In this document: positions 34,850 to 43,651 of the stretch, piece after piece | Position numbering within the stretch: the first letter of the stretch is position 1 | How the letters are laid out: each line of letters opens with the position of its first letter | NCBI RefSeq assembly: GCF_018130785.1 | Contig: NZ_JAFCJT010000001.1 | Span: forward strand, 620,001 to 684,000 | DNA length: 64,000 bases | Direction of reading: 5' to 3' | DNA from: Bradyrhizobium liaoningense | GTDB taxonomy: Bacteria > Pseudomonadota > Alphaproteobacteria > Rhizobiales > Xanthobacteraceae | Made by a program: the position numbers and the translations under genes | Notes under the pieces: generated by a model | Database searches by the model: none | Told to the model about the DNA's origin: nothing | What the model saw: the letters and a program-made list of their open reading frames with translations, nothing else

Positions 34850-36469
34850 TCACTTGCGGCTGACGTCGCGATAGTCGACCTGGCGGTGGAACTCGTAGGT
34901 GTAGCCCTCGATCGACGCCGCCATCACGGCATCCTGGTTGGGCTGCCACAGCATGATCTGCGGCATCAGATCGGCATGCATCGCATTGAGCTTGCGGCCG
35001 GCTTCCTCATACTTGGCCTTATCCGGCTCGAAGCGGGCTTCCTGCGCGATCGTAGCGAGGTCCGGGTTGTTGATCGAGCTGTAGTTCCAGCGCTGATTAC
35101 CGGTGTAGAAGTTGCGGTAGAAGTAATCGGTCGACGGCAGCCAGGCTACGATGCCTTCGGTGTAGAAGGGAAGCTTCTTCTCGTTGATCTGCGTCGACAT
35201 CTGCGCGTCCGGCAGCTTCTGGATGTCGACCTTGATCCCGATCTTGCCGAGCGACTCCTTCACCAGCGCGGCCATCGGCTCCGCGGTCGAGGACTGGCCG
35301 ACGTTGAAGCTGAAGGTGGTCGAGAAGCCTTCAGGAAGACCGGCGGCCTTGAGATATTCGCGGGCCTTGTCGAGATCGAGCTTCACCGGCTGCTGGAACG
35401 GATAGATGCCGTTCAGCGGCTTGCCGTCCGGCCAGCTCGCACCGAACAGCGGCGCGCCGCGGCCGAACAGGGCGGCCTTGAACATGTCGTCATAGGGAAG
35501 CGCGTAAGCGATGGCGCGGCGGACATTGACGTTGTCGAACGGCGGCATCTGGTTGTTCATCGAGACATAGGTGATCGCATTGTATTGCGGGGTCGAGACC
35601 ACCTTGAGCTTGCCCTTGGCCTCGAGCGACTGCACGTCGCTGGCCTGGAGATCGACGACGAGGTCGGCGTCGCCACGCTCGACGAGGTTGGCGCGGGTCG
35701 CGGGTTCCGGCACGGACTGCACGATCACGCGCTTGAAGAACGCAGGCTTGTTGGCCGAGCCGCGATTCCAGGTCTCGTCGCGCTTGAGGATGACCTGCTC
35801 GCCCGGCTTGAAGGTCTCGACCACATAGGCGCCGCTGCCGGCGGTGTGCTCCTTCAGCCATGCGGTGGCCCAGGGATCATCCGCCGTCGCGTGCTCTTTC
35901 GCCACTTTCGAGTTGATGATCATCGGGTAGACGGTAGCAAGGTTCGGCAGCGCGAGCTTGTCGGGCTTCGGCAGCGTCACCTCGATCGTGAGCGGATCGA
36001 TCACCTTGAACTGGTCAGCCGACGTCAATGATCCCGTCAGGAGCTGCGCCTTGCCGAGGATCGGCGCGGTGACGCAGCGATCGAGCGACCATTTGACGTC
36101 TTCGGCCGTGACAGGCGAGCCGTCCTGGAATTTTGCGTCCTTGCGCAGGCGGAAGGTCAGCTTCAAGCCATCGGGGCTGACGTCATAGGACTCGGCGAGC
36201 TCGCCGGTGATCGTGTCGAGATCGAACACCCATTTTCCGTTGAGCTGCTTGCGGCCGAACGCCACCAGCCGGTCGTATGTGCTCATGCTTAGCGCGAAGG
36301 ATTCGCGGGTCGATCCGGGGATGTTGGGATCGAGCGTGTTGACGGCCGAGCCGGTGACATAGCGCAACGTTTCCGCCCTGGTTTGTGCCTGCGAAGGCGC
36401 GGCGGCGATGAGCAACAGCGCAGTGGTGGCGAGGACGCAGCACCCGGGCCTGAAAGACACAAAACGCAT
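34850..36469 (-). CDS. ABC transporter substrate-binding protein, peptide/nickel class, Sec-exported
   Basis: The product is 539 residues from ATG 36469, preceded by GGGGAAAA. The open frame reaches 36670, but a classical Sec signal starts here (hydrophobic run then S-Q-A-Q near residue 29). SBP_bac_5 features are N-T-L-D-P-N-I-P-G-S-T, L-T-F-R-L-R-K-D-A-K-F-Q-D-G and V-R-R-A-I-A-Y-A-L. It is the first gene of the second importer operon and begins 110 bases after the flavin monooxygenase gene, which suggests its ligand enters the hydantoin/amide pathway. The ligand is unknown. Confidence 0.88.
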   Translation of the reverse strand: MRFVSFRPGCCVLATTALLLIAAAPSQAQTRAETLRYVTGSAVNTLDPNIPGSTRESFALSMSTYDRLVAFGRKQLNGKWVFDLDTITGELAESYDVSPDGLKLTFRLRKDAKFQDGSPVTAEDVKWSLDRCVTAPILGKAQLLTGSLTSADQFKVIDPLTIEVTLPKPDKLALPNLATVYPMIINSKVAKEHATADDPWATAWLKEHTAGSGAYVVETFKPGEQVILKRDETWNRGSANKPAFFKRVIVQSVPEPATRANLVERGDADLVVDLQASDVQSLEAKGKLKVVSTPQYNAITYVSMNNQMPPFDNVNVRRAIAYALPYDDMFKAALFGRGAPLFGASWPDGKPLNGIYPFQQPVKLDLDKAREYLKAAGLPEGFSTTFSFNVGQSSTAEPMAALVKESLGKIGIKVDIQKLPDAQMSTQINEKKLPFYTEGIVAWLPSTDYFYRNFYTGNQRWNYSSINNPDLATIAQEARFEPDKAKYEEAGRKLNAMHADLMPQIMLWQPNQDAVMAASIEGYTYEFHRQVDYRDVSRK

Positions 36470-36578
36470 TCGTTTTCCCCAAGATTTCGACTGGAAATGC
36501 CGGCAGAGGCAGGTCAAGAAAGAAGCAAGTTGCGCGCCAATCTCGCAGAGGCGCATCGTCGCGGCGGCGCATGGATGA

Positions 36579-38015
36579 TCATCGCTGCTCCTCCATTGTT
36601 CGCGCGGGCCGCGTAACCACGGCCTGCGGCACGTCATAGGCGCTGAGCGAAGCCCAGTGACGTTCAACATCGGCGCGAAACAGGCCGCGCGTCAGGCCGT
36701 CGACCAGCTTGGGAACGGCCGTCGTCATCGCGTTGATCGACGATCCCGACGGACCAAAGCTCATGGTGGAGCCGATGGCGAACAGATGGATGTCGGAGAT
36801 CCACGGCGTCTCGCCCGGCACGCGCTCGGTGAAGGCGTAATCGTCGTCGAGATAGGGAAAGCGGCCGAGCCGCGCGTTGCGTTCGCTCGCAGGCGGCTGG
36901 TAGCGATCGGCCCAGGTCGCGATATTGCCGGCAAAGCGGCGCAGCTCGCCGCGGCCGGCAAAGTTCATGTCGATGCCGGTGCCGCAAATCACGAAATCCG
37001 CCGTGATCGTGCCGCGTGGCGTGTGCAATTCGACGCCGCCATCGGTCTGCCTGGTGCCCTCGACCGGCGCGCCCTCGTGCAGTGTGAAATTGGCGTGACG
37101 CGCGCAGCGGTCATAGGTCGGCTGCGGAAAGCCCTCGCGCATCTCGAGGATCTTGCGCATGAAGCGCCAGCGCCAGGCATCATCGAGATCGCTGAGATGG
37201 CGCAGGAAGCCGCGGAAGGTCAGCCAGCGATAGGGCTGGATCACCTGGATCTGCGCGCGGCGACAGAGTAGATGCACTTCCGCCGCGCCCGCCTCCAGCG
37301 CGGTCGCCGCATTGTCGAAGGCCGACGCGCCGGCGCCGATCACGGCCACGCGCTTGCCGCGGAGCTTCTCGAAGTCGATGTCGTCGGCGACGGTTGCGAC
37401 CGAGCTTGCCGGCAGATCGCGCAGCGGCTCCGGGATCATCCAGTCGCCCATGCCCTCCTGCCCCGTCGCCAGCACGATCTTGCGGGCATAGAGCGTCTCG
37501 ATGGCATCGGCACGCTTCACGCGCGCGGCCAGCAGGCCGTCGGCCGCAGGCGCAATCTCGAGAAGCTCGCTGCCATTGCGCACGGGCAAGCCGATCGTGC
37601 GCCGTACCCACAGCAGATACTCCGCCCAATGCTCCCGCAGGATCAGGTTCAGCGCCTGCCAGCTCTCCCTGCCGAAGCGGGCTTCATGCCAGGACTGGTA
37701 GGTCAGGCTCGGAATGTCGAGGTCGGGACCGGTGTAATCCTTGGGGCTACGCAGCGTCGGCATGCGGGCATAGGTGAGCCAAGGGCCCTCCTCTCCCTCC
37801 TCCGCCTTGTCGAGCAGAAGGATGTTGCTGACGCGAGAGCGCATCAGGCCGAAGCCGATAGCAGTGCCGGATTGGCCGGCGCCGACGATCAGCACGTCGA
37901 GCGCGAGCTTGCCGTCCGGTCCCGTCTTCGGTTCGAGCCATGCCGCGCCGGGATGCGCGATCATCGCAAGATCGGCGCGTATGCCGGCTTCAAGCTCTGT
38001 CAGCGCCTCACTCAT
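36579..38015 (-). CDS. NAD(P)/FAD-dependent flavin monooxygenase (class B-like)
   Basis: The product is 478 residues. It has two dinucleotide motifs: G-A-G-Q-S-G at 45-50 for FAD and V-I-G-A-G-A-S-A-F-D-N near 225 for NAD(P)H. C-G-T-G-I-D near residue 340 is typical of flavin N-hydroxylases/monooxygenases. The exact Baeyer-Villiger fingerprint is not seen. The gene overlaps the SDR gene by 4 bases. A role in oxygenating the imported compound is plausible. A flavin reductase-like gene lies at 41939, but class B enzymes reduce their own FAD. Confidence 0.78.
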   Translation of the reverse strand: MSEALTELEAGIRADLAMIAHPGAAWLEPKTGPDGKLALDVLIVGAGQSGTAIGFGLMRSRVSNILLLDKAEEGEEGPWLTYARMPTLRSPKDYTGPDLDIPSLTYQSWHEARFGRESWQALNLILREHWAEYLLWVRRTIGLPVRNGSELLEIAPAADGLLAARVKRADAIETLYARKIVLATGQEGMGDWMIPEPLRDLPASSVATVADDIDFEKLRGKRVAVIGAGASAFDNAATALEAGAAEVHLLCRRAQIQVIQPYRWLTFRGFLRHLSDLDDAWRWRFMRKILEMREGFPQPTYDRCARHANFTLHEGAPVEGTRQTDGGVELHTPRGTITADFVICGTGIDMNFAGRGELRRFAGNIATWADRYQPPASERNARLGRFPYLDDDYAFTERVPGETPWISDIHLFAIGSTMSFGPSGSSINAMTTAVPKLVDGLTRGLFRADVERHWASLSAYDVPQAVVTRPARTMEEQR

Positions 38016-38761
38016 GCCGCGAGCCAGCCTCCGTCGACCACCATCACGGTGCCCGTTGTGAAGGACGACGCGTCACTTGCGAGATGCAGCGCGGTCTGCG
38101 CGATCTCCTCGGCCTGCCCGAACCGCTTCATGGCGTGGCGGTTGCGGGAGGCCTCGCGCACCTCGTCCGAATTGGCGTGACGGGCAAAGCTGCGGCGAAG
38201 CATCGGTGTGTCGATCGCGCCCGGCGCAATCGCATTGACGCGAATGCCGTCGGTGGCGAAATCCACCGCCATCGTCCGCGTCAGGCTGACGATCGCGCCC
38301 TTGGCGGCGATGTATGCGCTGTTGCCCTTGCCGCCGGCCATCGCCAGCTGCGATGCCAGCGTGATGATCGAGCCGTTCTTCTGCCGCTGCATCTGCGGCA
38401 CCGCCGCCCGCGCCCACAGCCAGGTGCCGCCGACATTGGCGCGGAACACCGCGTCCCAGTCCTCCACGCTCGTCGTCAGCACGGTGCCGCCGACGGAGAA
38501 GCCTGCCGCGGTCATCAGGATGTCGAGCCGGCCGTGCCGCGCGACGACATCGGTAACAACGGCTTCGGCGAAGCCGGCATCACCGACGTCGCCGACATGC
38601 GTCGTTGCCTCGCCGACCAAGCTCAGCGTTTCCTGAAGCCCCTCCGCGTCGCGATCAACCAGAGCGAGGCGCGCGCCCTCCTCCGCGAACAGCTTGGCGC
38701 TCGCGCGGCCGATGCCCGAGCCCGCTCCGGTGATGACGGCCGTGCGCCCCTGCAGCCGCAT
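38012..38761 (-). CDS. Short-chain dehydrogenase/reductase
   Basis: This 249-residue classical SDR has T-G-A-G-S-G-I-G at residues 11-18 for NAD(P), an N-x-G-G region, and the catalytic Y-I-A-A-K. The C-terminal V-D-G-G-W-L-A is standard. It probably oxidises or reduces a hydroxyl/carbonyl in the island's substrate. It lies one base after the epimerase gene and overlaps the monooxygenase gene. Confidence 0.88.
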   Translation of the reverse strand: MRLQGRTAVITGAGSGIGRASAKLFAEEGARLALVDRDAEGLQETLSLVGEATTHVGDVGDAGFAEAVVTDVVARHGRLDILMTAAGFSVGGTVLTTSVEDWDAVFRANVGGTWLWARAAVPQMQRQKNGSIITLASQLAMAGGKGNSAYIAAKGAIVSLTRTMAVDFATDGIRVNAIAPGAIDTPMLRRSFARHANSDEVREASRNRHAMKRFGQAEEIAQTALHLASDASSFTTGTVMVVDGGWLAA

Positions 38762-38762
38762 G

Positions 38763-39737
38763 TCAGATCCCCTCCTTGTGCTGCATCCACCAGGCGCTCA
38801 TCGCGGCGGCCGACTCCACGCAGCCGAACCGCGCTCGCCAACCGAATTCGTCGGCCATCCGCTTGACCGACATCGGCGCACGATCCCCGCCGTGGAGCTT
38901 GATGAAGGTCTTCTCTCCGGGAGACGCGAGCCGACACTGCAGCCCAGGATGCAGGGCCGCAAACGCCTCGCCCCATTGCAGCGCCGACCAGGCCACACCG
39001 CTGGAAATGTTATAGAGTCGGCGGCGCGGCCGCTCGGTCTCGATCAACACCGCTACGGCTTCGGCGGCGTCCGGCGCGTAGGTCCAATCCTTGATGCCAG
39101 GTGCAGGGAGAAGGGCCGGTTCGCCGCGGGCGAATGCAGCAAGGATCTGGAACTGGAGGCTCGGCGTATCGCGCACCGAGCCGGGCCGCTCCCACGGACC
39201 GAACACGGCACTTAAGCGCACGCTCAGGAAATCACCGCCAAAGAGCTCGGCGTGCCGTGCCACCGATCGCTCCGAGGTGAACTTGCTGATCGCATAGAAC
39301 GAGACGGGATCGCAGGGCGTTTCCTCGTCCAGGACCTCGAACCGCGCGCCCGATGCGCCGTAAGCCGATGCCGACGACAGATTGACTACCCGGCGAACAC
39401 CATGGCGGATCGCCGCAAGCAGAATGGGGATCTGCGCCATCACGTTGATTTCGAGAACGCGCGCAGTCGATACCCGCTCGAGCTCTTCGCCAGCCGTAAC
39501 CGCCGCGCCGAGCACGATCGCATCGCAGCCCCCGGCAATGAGAGCGTCGATGCCATCCGCGTCGGTGATGTCGCCCTGAACAACCTTGAGCCGCTCGCCA
39601 TAATCGGCCAGGGATCGCTGCGCAGCCGGCGGCAGCGGCGCACGATCATGCAGCGTGACGTCATGGCCGCGCGCGAGCAGCGCCTCGGCGAGATTGAGGC
39701 CGACAAAGCCGGTGCCGCCGAAGACGACGATCTTCAT
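38763..39737 (-). CDS. NAD-dependent epimerase/dehydratase family protein (extended SDR)
   Basis: The product is 324 residues from ATG 39737. The open frame runs to 39872, but the Rossmann motif G-G-T-G-F-V-G (8-14) begins right after this start. The catalytic Y-A-I-S-K, S-S-A-S-A-Y and R-L-S-A-V-F-G-P-W-E-R are as in UDP-sugar epimerases and their catabolic relatives. It starts 16 bases after the hydantoinase stop. No nucleotide-sugar enzymes are nearby, so it may act on a free acid or lactone; the substrate is unknown. Confidence 0.82.
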   Translation of the reverse strand: MKIVVFGGTGFVGLNLAEALLARGHDVTLHDRAPLPPAAQRSLADYGERLKVVQGDITDADGIDALIAGGCDAIVLGAAVTAGEELERVSTARVLEINVMAQIPILLAAIRHGVRRVVNLSSASAYGASGARFEVLDEETPCDPVSFYAISKFTSERSVARHAELFGGDFLSVRLSAVFGPWERPGSVRDTPSLQFQILAAFARGEPALLPAPGIKDWTYAPDAAEAVAVLIETERPRRRLYNISSGVAWSALQWGEAFAALHPGLQCRLASPGEKTFIKLHGGDRAPMSVKRMADEFGWRARFGCVESAAAMSAWWMQHKEGI

Positions 39738-39753
39738 CGCGCGCGATCCGCCG

Positions 39754-41223
39754 TCACAGCAGCTTTGCTCCAAAGTTTCGCTCAGGATCCATATCCGCCA
39801 CGAGTCGTCCGGTCGGCTTGGCCGCCTCGCCGCCGCTGCGCGCCAGGAATTTGCCGCTGCCGGCGCTCGCAAGGCATTTGTCGCCGTCGACGATCACCCG
39901 GCCGCGCGACAGCACCGACACTGGCCAGCCCTTCAGCTTGCGGCCTGCGAACGGCGTGTAGCCCGCGAGGTCGTGCATCATCTCGTCGGCGATCACGGTC
40001 TCGCGATTGGGATCCCAGATCGCGATATCGGCATCGGCGCCGACCGCGATCGACCCCTTGCGCGGATGCAGATTGTAGATCTTGGCCGGCGCGGTAGATG
40101 TCAGCTCGACGAATTTTTCGAGGCCGAGGCGGCCCTTCGACACCATCGCGTCGAACAGCAGCGGCAGCCGCAGTTCCAGTCCCGGCAGGCCGTTCGCGAC
40201 CTGCTTGAAATTCGGATTGGGGCCGGCGCGCAGCTTGCCGGTCTCGTCGTAGCGATAGGGCGCATGATCCGACGAAATGGTCTGGAGATCGCCGAGCGAC
40301 AGCGCCTGCCACAGCGCTTCCTGGTCGGCATGCGTGCGCGGCGGCGGACTGCACATCCACTTGGCGCCCTCGGAACCGGGCTTGTCGAGATCGTTCGCGG
40401 TGAGGAACAGATATTGCGGACAGGTCTCCGCAAAAACCTTCAACCCCTGCCCGCGCGAGCCGCGGATCACCTTGGCGCCTTCGGCGGTCGAGACATGGAA
40501 GATCATGATCGGCTGGTCGATCAGCGCCGCCATGCCGATCAGTCGCGTAAAGGCTTCGGCTTCCGACACGCGGGCGTGGCTGACGGCGTGGTATTTCGGC
40601 ATCGTGTAGCCGCGCGCGAGCAGCCGCTTCACCATCCAGGCGATGATGCCGTGATTTTCGGCATGGGCGCACAGCATCGCGCCGGACTGGCGCGCGGCAA
40701 GGAGGATGTCAAGCAAGGGCTCGTCATCGACCTTGAGCCGATCGTAGGTCATGAAGATCTTGATCGATGCATGCCCCTGCTTCACCAGCGCCGGAATGTG
40801 CTCCTCGACCGTCTCTTTGGTCGCGTCCGCAATGATCATGTGGAAGGCGTAGTCGATCACGGCGCCCTTCTTGGCGAGCGTGTGATAATCCTCGACGACT
40901 TGCGGCAGCTTCATGCCGACATGCTGGGCGGCGAACGGGATCACCGTGGTGGTGCCGCCGAACGCGGCAGAGACAGTCGCGCTCTCGAAGGTGTCGGCAT
41001 TCATGATGCCCGCTGCGGACAGCTGCTCGATATGGGCGTGGCTGTCGACGCCGCCCGGCAGCACCAGCTTGCCGCGCGCGTCGATCTCGCGCTTCGCCGC
41101 GGGAAGCCCGCGGCCGATGGCCGCGATGGTCTCGCCGGAGATGGCGACATCGGCCTCGAACACATCGGTCGTGGTGGCGACGCGTCCGCCGCGGATGATC
41201 AGGTCGTAAGTGGGTTCAGTCAT
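39754..41223 (-). CDS. hydA: D-hydantoinase / dihydropyrimidinase
   Basis: This 489-residue binuclear-zinc amidohydrolase opens hydantoin or dihydropyrimidine rings to N-carbamoyl amino acids. Metal ligands are visible: His62 and His64 (S-H-A-H), the carboxylated Lys155 (S-I-K), His187 (C-A-H), His243 (F-H-V) and Asp319 (S-S-D-H). ATG 41223 is chosen because GGAGTG precedes it; an alternative ATG lies 12 bases upstream. The gene is divergent, at 56 bases, from the racemase, and a carbamoylase is encoded at 42613, so hydantoin to amino acid is a complete route. Pyrimidine degradation is an alternative, but no dihydropyrimidine dehydrogenase is nearby. Confidence 0.88.
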   Translation of the reverse strand: MTEPTYDLIIRGGRVATTTDVFEADVAISGETIAAIGRGLPAAKREIDARGKLVLPGGVDSHAHIEQLSAAGIMNADTFESATVSAAFGGTTTVIPFAAQHVGMKLPQVVEDYHTLAKKGAVIDYAFHMIIADATKETVEEHIPALVKQGHASIKIFMTYDRLKVDDEPLLDILLAARQSGAMLCAHAENHGIIAWMVKRLLARGYTMPKYHAVSHARVSEAEAFTRLIGMAALIDQPIMIFHVSTAEGAKVIRGSRGQGLKVFAETCPQYLFLTANDLDKPGSEGAKWMCSPPPRTHADQEALWQALSLGDLQTISSDHAPYRYDETGKLRAGPNPNFKQVANGLPGLELRLPLLFDAMVSKGRLGLEKFVELTSTAPAKIYNLHPRKGSIAVGADADIAIWDPNRETVIADEMMHDLAGYTPFAGRKLKGWPVSVLSRGRVIVDGDKCLASAGSGKFLARSGGEAAKPTGRLVADMDPERNFGAKLL

Positions 41224-41279
41224 GAGGCACTCCATGATATGCCTGAGCCAAGTGATCGCCCTTTTGCAGGAAGACCAGC

Positions 41280-41942
41280 ATGTCCCGGCCGCGCATTCTC
41301 GTCATCAATCCGAACTCCAACCCTGCGGTCACGCAAGGGCTTGAGGAAGCTCTCAAGCCGCTCGGTTTTGAGGGCGGCCCCGAACTGGTCTGCCAGTCGC
41401 TGGCCGAGGGTCCATTCGGCATTGAAAGCCAGGCCGACGTCGATGGCGTCGCGATGCCGCTCCGAAAGCTGGTCGAAGGCGACAACAGTTTTGCCGCCTT
41501 CGTCATCGCCTGCTACAGCGATCCCGGGCTTCAGGTTTGCCGCGAAGGCACCGATCGGCCCGTGTTCGGCATCGCCGAGTGCGGTGTGCTGACGGCTCTG
41601 GCGCGCGCCGAAACCTTCGGCGTCATCGCCATTGCCCAGCGCTCGATCCCGCGGCACATGCGCTATCTCAGGCAGATGGGCCTGACCGACCGCCTCGCCG
41701 GCGAGCGGCCGCTCAACATGAGTGTCGCAGAAACGGCTTCGGGCGAAGGCACGCTCGCCAAAATGATCGAGGTCGGCCGCGCGCTGCGCGACGAGGACGG
41801 CGCCCGCGCCATCGTGATGGGCTGCGCCGGCATGGCGCGCCACCGCCGCCCGCTGGAAGACGCGCTTCGTATTCCCGTGATCGACCCGACACAGGCGGCC
41901 GTCACCATGGCGCTGGGTACGGTGCAGTTCTCGGCTCACTAG
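41280..41942 (+). CDS. Asp/Glu/hydantoin racemase family protein
   Basis: The product is 220 residues. It has the two-cysteine racemase layout: Cys78 in I-A-C-Y-S-D-P-G and Cys182 in M-G-C-A-G-M-A. The N-terminal I-N-P-N-S-N is the diagnostic start of hydantoin racemases. It would interconvert D- and L-5-substituted hydantoins so the D-specific hydantoinase and carbamoylase can consume both. It is the only plus-strand gene within the 25.6-63.8 kb stretch. Its stop shares CTAG with the convergent flavin reductase gene. The 56-base gap to hydA probably contains both promoters. Confidence 0.85.
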   Translation: MSRPRILVINPNSNPAVTQGLEEALKPLGFEGGPELVCQSLAEGPFGIESQADVDGVAMPLRKLVEGDNSFAAFVIACYSDPGLQVCREGTDRPVFGIAECGVLTALARAETFGVIAIAQRSIPRHMRYLRQMGLTDRLAGERPLNMSVAETASGEGTLAKMIEVGRALRDEDGARAIVMGCAGMARHRRPLEDALRIPVIDPTQAAVTMALGTVQFSAH

Positions 41943-42607
41943 GCGTCCTTCAGCTCTTTGGCGTCCTGCCGCGCGAGCCACTGCGCATGGCTCTCGCGCG
42001 ACAGCGCAAACGTATCCCGTTGCGTCGTGTAGAGATTGCCGAACATGCGGCCGATCGGCCGGTAGGCGTCGAGGTCCACATACATGTTCGCCTCGTCGAC
42101 GAGGCCGTCGCGGGCATGAACCCGCAACACTTCGCCGACCAGCAGCTCGCGATCCGGCGAGAAGGTCAGCACGACGTGGCGGCGACATTCCAGCGCGAAC
42201 GGCGCAGACGCGAGGCGCGGCACCTTCACATCGACGGAAGGAATCGTCGCAAGCCCGGTCGCAGCGGCCTCGCTGTCACCAGAGGGAAAATCGACCGCAC
42301 AGTCGTTCATCGCGCTCGACAGCGCCTCGTCTACCATGTGCACGACGAACTCGCCGTCGCGATGGATGTTCCGGGTGGTGTCCTTCGGGCTGTGATCCGG
42401 CTTGTGCTGGAGCCCGAGCACGATCAGCGCGGGGCTTTCGGAGAACACGTTGAAGAAGCTGAACGGCGCGGCATTGACCGCCCCGTTCTCGTCCAGCGTC
42501 GTCACCAGCGCGATCGGCCGCGGCACGATCACGCCGCAGAGCAGCTTGTAGCGATCGCGCGGATCGAGCTCGCGCAGAGATATGCCGGATGTGCCCTTGT
42601 CCGCCAT
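41939..42607 (-). CDS. Flavin reductase-like FMN-binding protein
   Basis: The product is 222 residues from ATG 42607; the upstream open frame lacks domain features. It is a flavin reductase split-barrel: P-R-P-I-A-L-V-T-T-L-D, N-A-A-P-F-S-F-F-N and K-D-T-T-R-N. Such proteins supply reduced FMN to two-component monooxygenases, or bind FMN for other reductions. The gene follows the carbamoylase gene by 5 bases. No obvious flavin-dependent two-component oxygenase is present, so its partner is uncertain. Confidence 0.78.
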   Translation of the reverse strand: MADKGTSGISLRELDPRDRYKLLCGVIVPRPIALVTTLDENGAVNAAPFSFFNVFSESPALIVLGLQHKPDHSPKDTTRNIHRDGEFVVHMVDEALSSAMNDCAVDFPSGDSEAAATGLATIPSVDVKVPRLASAPFALECRRHVVLTFSPDRELLVGEVLRVHARDGLVDEANMYVDLDAYRPIGRMFGNLYTTQRDTFALSRESHAQWLARQDAKELKDA

Positions 42608-42612
42608 CGGCG

Positions 42613-43545
42613 TCACTTCTCCGGCGGCGGCACTGCGCCGGTCTGGCTGGTGATCAGGCCGTAGTGCTCGACGCGGCGGTGCGCTGCAAAGTTGAAGATC
42701 GTGGTCTTGCCGAAGGTGGTGGCGTCGAGGTCGCAAGCGTGGACCAGAACCTCGTCGTCTTCCGTCTTGGCCTCGGCGACGATCTCGCCGTTGGGATCGA
42801 CGATCAGGCTGCCGCCGAACAGCGGATGGCCGTCCTCGCTGCCGGCCTTGGCCACCGCGACGACCCAGGTCGCGTTCTGATAGGCGCCGGCCTGCACCGA
42901 GAGGCGATTGTGGAACAGCCGCTTCTCGACGCCCTCCTCACTATTTTCCGCGTTGACCGACGGCGTATTGTAGCCGATCAGCACCATCTCGACGCCTTGC
43001 AGGCCCATCACGCGATAGGTCTCGGGCCAGCGGCGGTCGTTGCAGATCGCCATGCCGATGATGCCGCCCAGCTCGCGCCAGACGTTGAAGCCGAGATCGC
43101 CGGGCTCGAAATAGCGCTTCTCCAGGTGCTGGTGCGAACGCTTGGTATCGTAGTCGACATGGCCCGGCAGATGGACCTTGCGATATTTGCCGACGATCTT
43201 GCCGGACTTGTCGGTGAGGATGGCGGTGTTGAAGTGATGGCCGTCGGGCGTCAGCTCCGCATAGCCGAAATTCATCGCCATCTGATGCTGCGCCGCACGC
43301 TCGAACAGAGGCTTCGTCGCCGCGTTCGGCATCTCACGTTCGAACCAGATGTCCGCCTCCGCCCGGTCCTCCGAATACCAGCGCGGAAAAAACGTCGTCA
43401 GCGCCAGTTCCGGATAGACGATCAGGTCGGCGCCCTTGGCTTTGGCCTCGTCCATCAGCGCGATCATGCGCTTGACCACGGCCTCGCGGCTGTCGGCTTT
43501 CTGGATCGGGCCCATCTGGGCGGCGGCAACATTGACGATACGCAT
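42613..43545 (-). CDS. N-carbamoyl-D-amino acid hydrolase (nitrilase superfamily)
   Basis: The product is 310 residues. The catalytic triad is visible: Glu46 (Y-P-E-L-A-L-T-T-F-F-P), Lys123 (Y-R-K-V-H-L-P-G-H) and Cys168 (I-C-N-D-R-R-W-P-E-T). Those segments and F-E-P-G-D-L-G-F closely resemble Agrobacterium N-carbamoyl-D-amino acid amidohydrolase. It hydrolyses N-carbamoyl-D-amino acids to D-amino acid, CO2 and ammonia. Together with hydantoinase and racemase it forms the hydantoinase-process set. The beginning of the gene is 106 bases from the CoA-ligase stop. Confidence 0.9.
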   Translation of the reverse strand: MRIVNVAAAQMGPIQKADSREAVVKRMIALMDEAKAKGADLIVYPELALTTFFPRWYSEDRAEADIWFEREMPNAATKPLFERAAQHQMAMNFGYAELTPDGHHFNTAILTDKSGKIVGKYRKVHLPGHVDYDTKRSHQHLEKRYFEPGDLGFNVWRELGGIIGMAICNDRRWPETYRVMGLQGVEMVLIGYNTPSVNAENSEEGVEKRLFHNRLSVQAGAYQNATWVVAVAKAGSEDGHPLFGGSLIVDPNGEIVAEAKTEDDEVLVHACDLDATTFGKTTIFNFAAHRRVEHYGLITSQTGAVPPPEK

Positions 43546-43651
43546 CAGCGAGTTCCTGATCTTTTGGCGAGGCTGGGGATTGCAGCTTCAAGGGGGTATC
43601 GACGCACGCAGCATAACGCGGTCTTGCGCCGGTTTTCCAGCCAAGCAGATT

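Noticed and set aside
39754-41223. Reductive pyrimidine degradation operon
   Set aside because: No dihydropyrimidine dehydrogenase or beta-ureidopropionase-type gene is adjacent; the carbamoylase is of the D-amino-acid type and a hydantoin-type racemase is present.
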